Source: Bacteroidota bacterium (lineage in GTDB: Bacteria; Bacteroidota; JABWAT01). Taken from it: DNA of 64,000 nt. The notes under the pieces were generated by a model. That model was not told the DNA's origin. It saw only the letters and a list, made by a program, of their open reading frames with translations, and ran no database searches. Made by a program: the position numbers and the translations under genes. Shown in pieces: positions 8,095 through 17,039 of this stretch. Location of the stretch: NCBI GenBank assembly GCA_017303995.1, contig JAFLBE010000021.1:1-64000 (forward strand). Reading direction: 5' to 3'. Position 1 is the stretch's first letter. Every line of letters begins with the position of its first letter.

Positions 8095-8663
8095 ATTTTT
8101 TTAAAGAAACAATCTTCTTCCCATTGCATTGGATTGTTTTGTATGTATTCTTTGATTCGGTTGAATTCGGGTTCGTTTCTGATTACATGTTCGTAATAGT
8201 TCCGCTGCCAGACTTGAGCCCCCGGTGTATGTCGTAAAGTATTGATCTTAGTTGTTACTGCTGCTTTAAATCCCGCAATAAAAGCCCCGATTGTTTTTGA
8301 TTTCGGTCCTGTAGGGGCGACCGGCTGGTCGCCCGGAATTTGAATTTCGCATTCCATTACTGAATGGGCGACCAGCCGGTCGCCCCTACAAATTTCTGGC
8401 GATTTTATTGCGATGATTCCATGAAAATGATTTGGCATCAAAATCCAATCATATAATTCTAATTCCCGCCTTATATCCACCGATTTTATCCATTCTTCCA
8501 CAACAATTTTCCCAAGCTGATTTGGAGTAAGTTCTCCATTTTGAATTTCACCAAATAAATTTTGTTTGTTATGAGCACAAATTGTTAAAAAGTAAAATCC
8601 TGGTGCAGAATAGTCATAGCCTTTCAACCGCAATGACTTACGGTTTGGATATAATTTTGACAT
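8070..8663 (-). CDS. REP-associated tyrosine transposase (RAYT)
   Basis: About 197 residues of the Y1 (IS200-like) transposase family. The start is put at MSKLYPNRK, since the upstream frame to 8762 is translated repeat. It shows YDYSAPGFYFLTICAHNK, the HUH metal motif PNHFHGII, and the single catalytic Tyr region WQRNYYEHVIRNEPEF followed by IQNNP. RAYTs nick and move single-stranded REP/REPIN hairpins and are kept as single-copy, domesticated genes. Two palindromes of the GGGCGACC..GGTCGCCC family lie inside the coding frame (8310-8334 and 8366-8390, inverted to each other), adding about 25 residues between the HUH and Tyr parts (the CRGDRLVAH... and PGDQPVAPTG text). A third copy sits just upstream. 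The frame remains open through the insert. Confidence 0.85.
   Translation of the reverse strand: MSKLYPNRKSLRLKGYDYSAPGFYFLTICAHNKQNLFGEIQNGELTPNQLGKIVVEEWIKSVDIRRELELYDWILMPNHFHGIIAIKSPEICRGDRLVAHSVMECEIQIPGDQPVAPTGPKSKTIGAFIAGFKAAVTTKINTLRHTPGAQVWQRNYYEHVIRNEPEFNRIKEYIQNNPMQWEEDCFFKKIYPSISGL
8310..8334 (-). repeat. GTAG-foot REP, copy A, inside the RAYT gene
   Basis: GTAG followed by the palindrome GGGCGACCGGCTGGTCGCCC (arms GGGCGACC / GGTCGCCC). It forms an inverted pair with the copy at 8366-8390, giving a REPIN-like unit of about 81 bases. Confidence 0.85.
8366..8390 (+). repeat. REP, copy B, inside the RAYT gene
   Basis: GGGCGACCAGCCGGTCGCCC followed by CTACA, the complement of the GTAG foot. 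It is the inverted partner of 8310-8334. Confidence 0.85.
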
Positions 8664-8722
8664 CGATGGTTTCGTTATATTGATTTTTCGGGATCGTAAA
8701 ACGGTTCGGGATATTTCAGAGC

Positions 8723-8747
8723 GGGCGACCAGCCGGTCGCCCCTACA
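8723..8747 (+). repeat. REP, copy C, upstream of the RAYT gene
   Basis: Same 20-base palindrome and CTACA tail as copy B, 60 bases upstream of the RAYT start and just downstream of the sigma54 activator gene. Confidence 0.85.
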
Positions 8748-8764
8748 ATAAAGCAACGGCAAAT

Positions 8765-9994
8765 TTACGGTTCCAGACCGTATTCTTTGATTTTCCGGTA
8801 AAGCGTTCTCTCTGAGATTTTTAATTCTTCTGCTGCTTTTCTGCGGTTCCCTGTGTGGCGGTTCAGCGCTTCTTCAACTGCTTTTTTCTCCATATCCGTC
8901 AGCGAAAAAGATTGCTCTTCTTTTGCCGGCTGATTTTCCTGTTCTTTTTCTACATGAAAGTCGGTAAAATGACCACTCGAAGCTGGCAGCAGTTTCCCTG
9001 AAAACTGATCGAAATTCACAGGTTGGGCAACAACTGGAACCGGAACAACGGGTTGCTGCTGATTGGAAAGATGCCTGAGTACGTTTTTTATGTCCATCAG
9101 TTCCGTTTTCAGATCCACCATCATCCGGTAGAGATATTCCATTTCCATCTTATCGTGGGTACCTGATGGTTTTTCAGGAATTGCCGGTAACCGGGTTGAA
9201 AAGTTTTGGGATTGCTGTATGAGGTATTTTCTGATGACATTTTCATCGACCAGATGGGCGCCATCCAAAACCAGCACACTTTCGGTTAGGTTTCTGAGTT
9301 CCCGCACATTTCCCGGCCAGTGATAATTGATGAGCATATCGATGGCATCTTTGGTAAGGCCAACCGGGTGGATGTTGTATTTTCTCGAAAATTCCAGCCA
9401 GAAAGCCTGAAATAAAACAGGAATATCATCCCGGCGCTCATGCAATGGCGGAAGGTGAAGCTGAACAGCACGAAGGCGGTAATACAAATCTTCACGGAAT
9501 TTTTTAGCCTGAACTTCGTAAAGTAAATCTTTATTGGTGGCGGCAACAACTCTTACATCCGTTTTTCTAACCTGCGAACTTCCGACCCGCATATACTCGC
9601 CACTTTCGAGCACACGAAGCAGTTTCACCTGAACACTTAACGGCATATCTCCGATTTCATCCAGAAAAAGAGTTCCGTTATTTGCCAGTTCAAAATATCC
9701 CTTGCGGGCTTCAACTGCGCCGGTAAAAGCACCTTTTTCATGACCGAAAAGTTCAGATTCGAGAATACCTTCAGGAATTGCACCACAATTCACAATCATG
9801 AGCTTTTCGTTGGCCCGCGGAGAAAGTCCGTGAAGAGCTTGTGAAATAACTTCCTTACCGGTACCCGATTCACCAGTTATCAGAACGGTTATATCGGTTC
9901 TGGCGATTTGAGGAATGAGTTTTAAGATGTCATTTAACTGGCGGCTGTTGCCGAGAATATCAAACCGGTTTTTGATTTCATCAACAGAAATCAT
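8765..9994 (-). CDS. Sigma54-dependent transcriptional activator, Fis-type
   Basis: 409 residues. It begins almost directly with the sigma54-interacting AAA+ domain (about 10-245): Walker A GESGTGKE, the sigma54 contact loop GAFTGA, Walker B TLFLDEIGD and the WPGNVRELRN sensor. A proline/glutamine-rich linker follows (about 260-360), then a Fis-type helix-turn-helix (about 370-405, NRRKAAEELKISERTLYRKI). There is no receiver, GAF or PAS domain, as in PspF, so its activity is probably set by a partner protein. The start at 9994 is chosen because AGAGGTAA lies 6 bases upstream and the ATG overlaps the stop of the preceding gene (ATGA). It is the last gene of the miaB operon. Target promoters are unknown. 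Confidence 0.9.
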   Translation of the reverse strand: MISVDEIKNRFDILGNSRQLNDILKLIPQIARTDITVLITGESGTGKEVISQALHGLSPRANEKLMIVNCGAIPEGILESELFGHEKGAFTGAVEARKGYFELANNGTLFLDEIGDMPLSVQVKLLRVLESGEYMRVGSSQVRKTDVRVVAATNKDLLYEVQAKKFREDLYYRLRAVQLHLPPLHERRDDIPVLFQAFWLEFSRKYNIHPVGLTKDAIDMLINYHWPGNVRELRNLTESVLVLDGAHLVDENVIRKYLIQQSQNFSTRLPAIPEKPSGTHDKMEMEYLYRMMVDLKTELMDIKNVLRHLSNQQQPVVPVPVVAQPVNFDQFSGKLLPASSGHFTDFHVEKEQENQPAKEEQSFSLTDMEKKAVEEALNRHTGNRRKAAEELKISERTLYRKIKEYGLEP

Positions 9995-10743
9995 AATGTT
10001 ACCTCTAAATATTGTCCGTCTGTTGCTAAACAATGAAACGGAAATTCTGATTTAATTTTTTCAGGATAGTGACTGATGATCCAGGAAACAGGCATGAGTC
10101 CATCAACTACTGTTCTGATTTCACCGGCAGACAAATGACTGCCGTCAAGTATCAAAAGTTCAGTTGGAGAATTGGCAGAAAGTAAGTTAACATCTTCTAC
10201 CGTTCCAACATCCATCGTAAACCCAATCCATCGTCCTGTTTTCTGATTTTCGATCCGGAAAGACCAGCTCTGCAAAGATCCTGCCGGAGCAAAATTTTCA
10301 TACTTTTTCACATGGGAATTTAAAACCGGCGTTAAAATCAGTCCGTCACCGAGCAAAATCCTGTCAGACTGAATAGGGTAAACATCCGGGAAAACTGACA
10401 TTCTTTCCTTAAAAAGGTAATGAAGCCGGGCCAGATCCTGAAAATTGGAAAACAGGTGTTCCGGAAGGTGTAACTGCCAGGGTTCTGTCCGCTTGATCTG
10501 ATGGAAGTATTGAACCAGAAGAAAAAGACCGGACCAATGATCTGGGTGGGAATGGGAAAGGGCAACCGTTACCGGCCGGTCTTTGTTTTCATTAAGCAGG
10601 GGAATCAAAGTTCTGAGGGTTCCTTCACTCACATCAAGTACCAAAAGGCTGTCATTCCAACCGATAAGGTAGGATGAAAAAAAACGGTCAGTTTCAGGGA
10701 GTCCGCACGATGTTCCCGGAAAGGAAACGGTTACTGCTAACAT
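9991..10743 (-). CDS. Metallo-beta-lactamase-fold hydrolase
   Basis: 250 residues with the MBL metal-binding motif SHSHPDHWSG (HxHxDH) near residue 85, a later His in LNSHVKKYENFAP, an Asp-containing FTMDVGTVED, and a final HYPEK histidine. This resembles ribonuclease Z/phosphodiesterase-like members of the fold. Substrate is unknown. It is translationally coupled on both sides: its ATG overlaps the TAA of the SPOR gene by one base (TAATG), and its TGA overlaps the ATG of the sigma54 activator. The conserved coupling suggests that the two proteins work together, for example the hydrolase as a sensor for the domain-poor activator (inference). Confidence 0.8.
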   Translation of the reverse strand: MLAVTVSFPGTSCGLPETDRFFSSYLIGWNDSLLVLDVSEGTLRTLIPLLNENKDRPVTVALSHSHPDHWSGLFLLVQYFHQIKRTEPWQLHLPEHLFSNFQDLARLHYLFKERMSVFPDVYPIQSDRILLGDGLILTPVLNSHVKKYENFAPAGSLQSWSFRIENQKTGRWIGFTMDVGTVEDVNLLSANSPTELLILDGSHLSAGEIRTVVDGLMPVSWIISHYPEKIKSEFPFHCLATDGQYLEVTL

Positions 10744-11456
10744 TACTCTTCCACCACAAATCCGTTAATTTCGAGTTTGGACTTAAGTTTACCAACACCA
10801 GCCTGAGCATCGTCATCAGAAGAATAAGGACCAATTCTCACTTTGTAAAAGATTTTTTTATTCGTGGTTTCTTTCACAACTTTTCCAGAAAATCCTTTTG
10901 CTTTTATATTTTTTAGTGCTTTATCAGCCTGATTTTTGGCAGCAAAAGCACCCGCCTGAATAAAAAACTTACCTGAACCCGATTCTGGTTCCTTTACCGG
11001 TTTTACCTTGGCCACAGGTTTCTCTGCAACAACCGGTTCCATGATTTTAATGGGCGGGGCAACAATCGTGACCTGGGTTTGTTCGGTTAAGGCAATTCCC
11101 TGTCCGGTCAGAAAATCCTGATAGATTTTTGCTTTGACGGGTTCATTTCTGGAATTGTGATATTGTATCAGCCGTTCTGCTGCTTTTTGTGCGGCAAATG
11201 AAGCGGGGAAGGCTGTGACCAGAGAATCATAAACAACCGCAGCGGCTTCGGCATCCTGATTAAAAACAGCATTCAGGAAGATAATGCCGGGATCATTTGG
11301 GTTTTCGGCAGTAATGGCAGGCAGCAGATTATGAACATCCTGTGCACGGCCCTCATTGAGCATGTCAACCAGGGGTTTGATGTAAACTTCATCCTGCGCG
11401 AGAATGGGGCTCAGCGGAGCAAGAATCAGAACAGATAAAATTAAAATTCGGAACAT
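10743..11456 (-). CDS. SPOR-domain envelope protein
   Basis: 237 residues. The start is put at MFRILILSVLILAPLSPILAQ, which is a signal peptide with AGGA about 8 bases upstream; the longer frame to 11489 would run into miaB. Residues 25-110 look like a helical TPR-like region (ENPNDPGIIFLNAVF...), followed by a proline/valine-rich linker. A C-terminal SPOR domain (about 160-237, GKFFIQAGAFAAKNQADKAL ... VRIGPYSSDDDAQAGVGKL) is expected to bind denuded peptidoglycan at the division site. Coupled to miaB upstream and to the hydrolase downstream. Confidence 0.85.
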   Translation of the reverse strand: MFRILILSVLILAPLSPILAQDEVYIKPLVDMLNEGRAQDVHNLLPAITAENPNDPGIIFLNAVFNQDAEAAAVVYDSLVTAFPASFAAQKAAERLIQYHNSRNEPVKAKIYQDFLTGQGIALTEQTQVTIVAPPIKIMEPVVAEKPVAKVKPVKEPESGSGKFFIQAGAFAAKNQADKALKNIKAKGFSGKVVKETTNKKIFYKVRIGPYSSDDDAQAGVGKLKSKLEINGFVVEE

Positions 11457-11469
11457 GGGGAATCCTGTT

Positions 11470-12810
11470 TTATAGACTGACCGGTTCATCCTTCAGCACA
11501 TCGGCCTTCAAAGTATGTCCGGTTCCTGAGATGATTCTGACTTTCACCAGATCGCCGGGTTTCATTCCGGGTTCTGCCTGGAAAACACAGGCAACGTTTG
11601 AGTCTGTTTTTCCGCGAAAGAAATTCACTCCGCGCGGGGCCGGACCTTCAATCAGAATCGTTTCAATATTGCCAATCCGTTTCTGATTATTTTCAAAAGA
11701 GATTCGTTCCTGAACTTCAATCAGCCGGTTCAGCCGGTCGGTTTTCACTTCGTCGGGAACATTGTCGCCCATTTTGAAGGCTTTGGTTCCTTCTCTGGGT
11801 GAATATTTAAACATAAAAGCGGTGTCAAACTTCACCTGGCGCATGATATCGAGCGTATCCTCAAAATCAGCTTCAGTTTCTCCCGGGAAACCAACCATCA
11901 CATCGGTGGAAAGGGAAACACCGGGAATCATGGTCTTCATGTGATCGATTAAAGCAAGATATTCTTCACGGGTGTAGGTACGGTTCATATCCGCAAGGAC
12001 TTTAGTAGATCCGGCCTGAAAGGGAATGTGAATGTACTTGCAGAGATTTTCGTTATCCCGGATGGCTAAAAGCACATCATCAGAAAAATCTTTGGGGTGT
12101 GACGTTGCAAAACGGATTCTGATTGAACGGTCAACGGCGGCAACCGCTTCGAGTAACGCACCAAATTGTTTTCCACTATCACTATACGAGTTTACATTCT
12201 GGCCAAGAAGGGTAATTTCTTTCGTTCGTCCTTCCGCAGAAAGCAGTTCAACTTCTTTCACAATCGATTCAACCGGACGGCTTCTTTCACGGCCACGGGT
12301 AAACGGAACCACGCAGAAGGTGCAGAAATTATCACATCCGCGCATGACCGTCAGCCAGGCAGAAATGCCTTCTGTGCGAAGCGGGGTAATGTTTTCGTAA
12401 GTTTCATCGAGAGAAAGCAGGGTGTTGATGCCTTTTTCACCCAGTTTGGCCATCTGAATCAGGCGGGGCACGTCACGGTAAGCATCAGGACCCACAACCA
12501 CATCGACCAATTTTTCTTTTTCGATCAGATTGGTTTTCAGACGTTCGGCCATGCAGCCCATCACGCCCACAACCAGTTCTTTTCCTTTACGCCGTTTCAT
12601 TCCACGCAAATGCTTCAGCCTGGAAAAAACCCGTTGTTCGGCATTTTCCCGGATGGAACATGTGTTGATAAAGATCAGATCGGCATCATTAATATCCGTC
12701 ACCACTTCATAATGGTCTTTTGCCAGAATACCGGCAACCAGTTCAGTATCACTGAAATTCATCTGGCAACCATAAGTCTCAAAATATACTTTTCCCTTAA
12801 CGTCTTCCAT
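11470..12810 (-). CDS. miaB: tRNA methylthiotransferase MiaB
   Basis: 446 residues. MiaB adds the methylthio group to i6A37 of tRNAs reading UNN codons. The N-terminal UPF0004 domain starts KVYFETYGCQMNFSDTE and includes INTCSIRENAEQ and GCMAERL, giving the three cysteines of the auxiliary cluster. The radical SAM motif is GCDNFCTFCVVPFTRGRERSR. The C-terminal TRAM domain (about 385-446) ends with MKPGDLVKVRI. The start at 12810 (MEDVKGK) is chosen over 12897 because the upstream extension is not conserved-looking and GGTGAG precedes this ATG. First gene of the operon miaB - SPOR - MBL - sigma54 activator. Confidence 0.95.
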   Translation of the reverse strand: MEDVKGKVYFETYGCQMNFSDTELVAGILAKDHYEVVTDINDADLIFINTCSIRENAEQRVFSRLKHLRGMKRRKGKELVVGVMGCMAERLKTNLIEKEKLVDVVVGPDAYRDVPRLIQMAKLGEKGINTLLSLDETYENITPLRTEGISAWLTVMRGCDNFCTFCVVPFTRGRERSRPVESIVKEVELLSAEGRTKEITLLGQNVNSYSDSGKQFGALLEAVAAVDRSIRIRFATSHPKDFSDDVLLAIRDNENLCKYIHIPFQAGSTKVLADMNRTYTREEYLALIDHMKTMIPGVSLSTDVMVGFPGETEADFEDTLDIMRQVKFDTAFMFKYSPREGTKAFKMGDNVPDEVKTDRLNRLIEVQERISFENNQKRIGNIETILIEGPAPRGVNFFRGKTDSNVACVFQAEPGMKPGDLVKVRIISGTGHTLKADVLKDEPVSL

Positions 12811-13000
12811 ACTCACCAATTCTTCAATAAGACCCCAAAGATAGACAAAATGGCAGGAAGATGGAAATAAACTGACAGGTTTTGAGTTCGCAGACATTTT
12901 TCTGGGTAAATCTCATCAAAGTAGTTCTGAACTTCTGTGCCGGCTGTCCATCAGAACCTGCAACTCTCTTTTCATTCTGATTTTATTTATCTTACCGCTT

Positions 13001-13008
13001 TAATTTTG
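13001..13008 (+). promoter_or_regulatory. Candidate -7 element of the dsbD promoter
   Basis: TAATTTTG fits TAnnTTTG, 9 bases before the ATG at 13018. The -33 part is weak (CTG 21 bases upstream), so this is tentative. Confidence 0.35.
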
Positions 13009-13017
13009 AAGTGAATC

Positions 13018-14940
13018 ATGCGCAATCTTATTCTCGTTTTTCTTCTCGCCATATCAAATCTGACTTTTGCTCAGAAAGCATCAGATGTCGTCACTTTTTC
13101 GGTTGAATCTGCAATCGTAACCCCGCAAAATCAGGTTCAGGTTAAACTGAAAGCCACCATCCGGGATGACTGGCATTTATATTCTTCCACTATTCCTCCG
13201 GGCGGACCGATTGCCACTTCATTTTCTCTTTTGGATGGCGGATCGGTTTTATCAGTTACTGAATCGAAGCCTCTTTCTGAATTTGATCCCAACTTCGGAA
13301 TGGAAACCGCCTGGTTTAAAAACCTGGCCGAATTTGTGGTCACCATCCAGCCGGAAAAACTTTCTGGAAGTCTGGACATTCAGGCAAGATTCATGGTGTG
13401 TAATGATGCGGTTTGCCTGCCCCCAACGAAGGTGAAAATTCCGGTTTCCTACAAAATCCCGGCCGCAGTTTCACTTGCAAAAACCCCAAAACCAGAAACC
13501 AAGCCTGAACCAACAATCACACTAATTCCCGATTCATCTGCAAAAACGGTGATTGTTCCTGCCGAAACCAGAGAACCCGTGATTGCCGGAACGTCAACAG
13601 AAGGACTTTCTCTCTGGGCGTTTATCTGGCTGGCCATGTCTGTCGGTGCTTTAACGTTGCTGACCCCTTGTGTTTTCCCCATGATTCCGATTACCGTTTC
13701 CTATTTTACAAAACGTCAGGAAAAAATTTCGGGTCATGCGGTTCGTGATGCGGTGATTTTTATGACCGGAATTGTTCTCACGTTTACTTTACTGGGATTT
13801 TTTCTTGCGGTCATTTTCGGTGCAGCCGGGATCACCAACTTTTCCACAAATCCGTTTATCAATCTGGCGGTCGGACTCCTGTTCGTCTTTTTTGCCCTGA
13901 ATCTGTTTGGCATGTTTGAAATTACGGTTCCGTACCAACTTCAAACCAAGCTCACCATGATGTCGTCAAACGGAAACGGGTTTATCGGTATCATTCTCAT
14001 GGCGTTAACATTTACGGTGACCAGTTTTACTTGTACAATGCCATTTGTCGGAACGATTCTCGTTTCAGCGTCACAGGGTGAATGGTTTTACCCGGTTGTG
14101 GGCATGCTGGCGTTCAGTTTTGTTTTTTCAATTCCGTTTTTCTTTCTGTCAATGTTTCCGTCATGGATCAGCAAACTGCCGAAATCAGGTAACTGGATGC
14201 TGTCAGTCAAGGTTCTGATGGGATTTCTTGAAATCGCAGCTGCCTTTAAATTTTTCAGCAATGCTGATCTGGTTTATCAGTGGGAAATTCTCACCCGTGA
14301 CCGTTTTCTGGCCGTTTGGGCAGCAATTTCTCTGGCATCTGCTCTTTATATGTTCGGCGTCTTCAGAATGGCTCATGAATCTGAAGATACCGGCGGAAAA
14401 AGTCCGGTCAGAATTCTCATCGGGATATTTTTTCTGTACCTGACGTTTGATTTCACGGCCGGAATTTTCGGGAAAAGGCTGGGTGAGCTTGATGCGTTTA
14501 TGCCGCCACAAGGTTATGGCAGAACGAGTTTTATGACCAGCGGACTGGTTGCCGGCGGAAATGAATCCGGAAAATCTGAATCCGCCTGGCTTTCATCTCT
14601 TGAAGAAGCTAAGAAAATATCAGCACAAACCGGAAAACCCATTTTTGTGGACTTCACCGGTTACACCTGCACCAATTGCCGGTGGATGGAACAGAATATT
14701 TTCACCCGTCCTGAAATTTCTTCGCTTCTAAATGAATTTGTTCTGGTGAAACTTTACACAGATGGTGACGGAGCCGAATACGAAGCCAATCAATTATTCC
14801 AGGAAACCAAATTTGGAACGGTGGCTTTGCCGCTTTATGCAGTTTTGACCTCAGATGAAAAAATTCTGGGCAAATTCGAAGGCATGACCCGGAATCCGGC
14901 TGAGTATGAATCCTTCCTGAAATCCGTCCTGGGGAAATGA
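13018..14940 (+). CDS. dsbD: DsbD-type thiol:disulfide reductase
   Basis: 640 residues, with three parts of DsbD. A signal peptide (LILVFLLAISNLTFAQ) leads into a periplasmic alpha domain (about 20-150) with a CNDAVC cysteine pair. A central membrane domain (about 195-480, eight segments) carries the redox cysteines C218 (LLTPCVFPMIP) and C339 (SFTCTMPFVG). The C-terminal thioredoxin-like domain has C551 and C554 (GYTCTNCRWM). The protein moves electrons from cytoplasmic thioredoxin across the membrane to periplasmic partners used in cytochrome c maturation and disulfide repair. All cysteine pairs are present, so it should be active. It stands alone, followed by a long repeat region. Confidence 0.92.
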   Translation: MRNLILVFLLAISNLTFAQKASDVVTFSVESAIVTPQNQVQVKLKATIRDDWHLYSSTIPPGGPIATSFSLLDGGSVLSVTESKPLSEFDPNFGMETAWFKNLAEFVVTIQPEKLSGSLDIQARFMVCNDAVCLPPTKVKIPVSYKIPAAVSLAKTPKPETKPEPTITLIPDSSAKTVIVPAETREPVIAGTSTEGLSLWAFIWLAMSVGALTLLTPCVFPMIPITVSYFTKRQEKISGHAVRDAVIFMTGIVLTFTLLGFFLAVIFGAAGITNFSTNPFINLAVGLLFVFFALNLFGMFEITVPYQLQTKLTMMSSNGNGFIGIILMALTFTVTSFTCTMPFVGTILVSASQGEWFYPVVGMLAFSFVFSIPFFFLSMFPSWISKLPKSGNWMLSVKVLMGFLEIAAAFKFFSNADLVYQWEILTRDRFLAVWAAISLASALYMFGVFRMAHESEDTGGKSPVRILIGIFFLYLTFDFTAGIFGKRLGELDAFMPPQGYGRTSFMTSGLVAGGNESGKSESAWLSSLEEAKKISAQTGKPIFVDFTGYTCTNCRWMEQNIFTRPEISSLLNEFVLVKLYTDGDGAEYEANQLFQETKFGTVALPLYAVLTSDEKILGKFEGMTRNPAEYESFLKSVLGK

Positions 14941-15437
14941 ATACGACCGCCGAGACGCTGAGAACGCGGAGCGGGGGGATAATTTTTATAGAAATAACAA
15001 ACGCGGATTTTGGTTTTCGTAGAGCCGCGATGCATCGCGGCTCTACGATTCAATTGCATCACCATTAAAAACCTCTTGTATTCCTCTGCGAAAACCTCTG
15101 CGTCACTCTGTGGTTAAATGAAATTTCCCCTGCGTTCTTTGTAATTATTCGGCGACTTTGCGATTCACTCCCACCGGTATTTTGCCTTAAACCAAAAAAA
15201 GGAATTTGTATTCCTCCGTGTTCCTCTGCGAAAACCTCTGTGTTTCTCTGTGGTTAAATGAAATTTCCTCTGCGTTCTCCGCGCCTCTGCGGTAAAATTC
15301 TCCCCAAAATTGCAAAAGTTTACTGATTTAATTATTATTCGGCTAGAAGTTTATTAATTAATCTGTTTCCGGTTAAAAAGATGTCCGATTCGGACAAATC
15401 CACCTTTTTCCGGTATAAATCCATCAAGGAGTTTTGA
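14941..15437. repeat. Repeat-filled gap after dsbD
   Basis: No gene seen. The gap holds a 28-base segment (14952-14979, starting GAGACGCTGAGAACG) identical to 28983-29010, a perfect 32-base palindrome at 15017-15048, and two related CTCTGCG-type segments (about 15076-15140 and 15222-15300) that share the text TGTGGTTAAATGAAATTTC. Confidence 0.7.
15017..15048. repeat. Perfect 32-base palindrome with GTAG feet
   Basis: Left arm TCGTAGAGCCGCGATG, right arm its exact complement. The core GTAGAGCC...GGCTCTAC has the GTAG foot seen on the REP copies, here on both sides. Confidence 0.85.
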
Positions 15438-17039
15438 ATGCCAAACCTCACAACACGGGAATCCTGGGGAACCCGGCTGGGACTGATTTTTGCCGTTGCT
15501 GGAAATGCAATCGGACTCGGGAATTTTCTACGGTTCCCGGTTCAGGCTGCTGAAAACGGCGGCGGATCTTTCATGATCCCCTACATTATTGCATTTATTC
15601 TCATCGGTATTCCGCTCATGTGGATGGAATGGGCCATCGGCCGGTTTGGCGGAAAGCATGGCCACGGTTCAACTCCCGGCATCTTCGCCAAAATGTGGAA
15701 TCACCCCATTTCAAAATACCTCGGCGTTCTGGGTCTGATTATCCCGTTTATTGTACTTGTCTATTACGTTTTCATTGAATCCTGGACGTTTGCTTACTCG
15801 GTTTTCAGTCTCACCGGCACGTTTCAGGATTACATGACCCTGCATAAATCTGAAGGTTCTTCTGAACTTTTGCTGATGAAAAACTTTCTTCTGGGCTACA
15901 CCGGTGTTGAAAGTCAGCCGTTTTTCTCGGGACTGACCATGGCCTGGAGCTTTCTCATTATCACGATCGCTGCCAATGCCTGGATTTTATATAAAGGTTT
16001 GTCCGGCGGAATTGAATGGTTCGCCAAGTGGGCGCTTCCTTTGCTCTTTTTCTTCGCCATCATTTTGGTTATCCGTATTTTTACTCTTGATGCAATTCCC
16101 GGGGTTAACGGAACAGTATGGCAGGGATTGGGTTACATCTGGAATCCGGATCTGACCCGTTTGTGGGATGTGGATGTCTGGCTTGCCGCCGCAGGACAAA
16201 TTTTCTTTACCCTTTCACTCGGAATGGGTTCCATCCACGCTTATGCTTCCTACCTGAAGCCTAAAGATGATATCGCACTTTCTGGTCTTGCAACTGGAAT
16301 CACCAACGAATTTGCTGAAATTATTCTGGGAAGTTGCATCGCCATTCCTGTTGCCGTGCTGTTCTTTGGGCTCAGTGAAACCATCACCATTGCTCAGGGC
16401 GGATCATTTAACCTTGGTTTCGTTTCTATGTCGGTGATTTTCAATCACATTGCTTACGGACAGTTTTTCGGTTTCATTTGGTTTTTCCTTCTTTTCTTTG
16501 CAGGAATTACCTCATCCGTTGCGATGGGTCTGCCAATTGTGACTTTCCTGAAAGATGAGTTTCAGTTTAATCACAAAAAAGCTGTTTCCGTCCTGATCGG
16601 GTTGACAGTTGCCTGTGTGATTCCTGTGGTTCTGTTTAACAAGTTCGGGTACCTTGATGAACTTGATTTCTGGGCCGGAACCTTTATGCTGGTTCTGTTC
16701 GGTGCCGTTGAAACGATTCTGTTCGTCTGGGTTTTCGGAATGGACAAAGCCTGGGCTGAAATCAATGAAGGTTCAGATATTAAAATCCCCAGGATTTTCT
16801 ATTTCATTATGAAATATGTAACCCCAACGTTTCTGATTCTTCTGCTTGGCGCCTGGTTCTTTAATTCTGCCTGGGATATTCTCATTTACAACAAGAGTGC
16901 CGGCGGCGGAAATGTGGTCAGTGAAAACATTCCGTACATCACGGCTGCACGGGTATTTATCTTTGGGTTTATTGTACTCTTCTGTTCTCTGGTCTATGTG
17001 GCCTGGAAACGTTATGGCAAGAAAGAGGTGAAATCATGA
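15438..17039 (+). CDS. Sodium-dependent transporter, NSS/SNF family
   Basis: 533 residues with about 12 membrane segments. It belongs to the neurotransmitter:sodium symporter family, which imports amino acids or similar solutes with Na+. The first segment has the signature GNAIGLGNFLRFPVQAAENGGG (unwound TM1 with the Na+ sites), and TM6 and TM8 text is present (SLGMGSIHAYASYL, FAGITSSVAMGLP). The substrate cannot be read from sequence. The start follows AAGGAG (15428). The gene's TGA overlaps the ATG of the small membrane gene that follows. Confidence 0.92.
   Translation: MPNLTTRESWGTRLGLIFAVAGNAIGLGNFLRFPVQAAENGGGSFMIPYIIAFILIGIPLMWMEWAIGRFGGKHGHGSTPGIFAKMWNHPISKYLGVLGLIIPFIVLVYYVFIESWTFAYSVFSLTGTFQDYMTLHKSEGSSELLLMKNFLLGYTGVESQPFFSGLTMAWSFLIITIAANAWILYKGLSGGIEWFAKWALPLLFFFAIILVIRIFTLDAIPGVNGTVWQGLGYIWNPDLTRLWDVDVWLAAAGQIFFTLSLGMGSIHAYASYLKPKDDIALSGLATGITNEFAEIILGSCIAIPVAVLFFGLSETITIAQGGSFNLGFVSMSVIFNHIAYGQFFGFIWFFLLFFAGITSSVAMGLPIVTFLKDEFQFNHKKAVSVLIGLTVACVIPVVLFNKFGYLDELDFWAGTFMLVLFGAVETILFVWVFGMDKAWAEINEGSDIKIPRIFYFIMKYVTPTFLILLLGAWFFNSAWDILIYNKSAGGGNVVSENIPYITAARVFIFGFIVLFCSLVYVAWKRYGKKEVKS

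Noticed and set aside
8664-8762. Extended start of the RAYT gene
   Set aside because: The extra 33 residues translate a REP palindrome and unconserved text; the family start MSKLYPNRK fits.
12166-12870. Long open frame (234 codons) on the plus strand opposite miaB
   Set aside because: It lies wholly opposite a clear miaB gene, shows no domain, and is rich in His/Phe/Asn as expected of an antisense frame.
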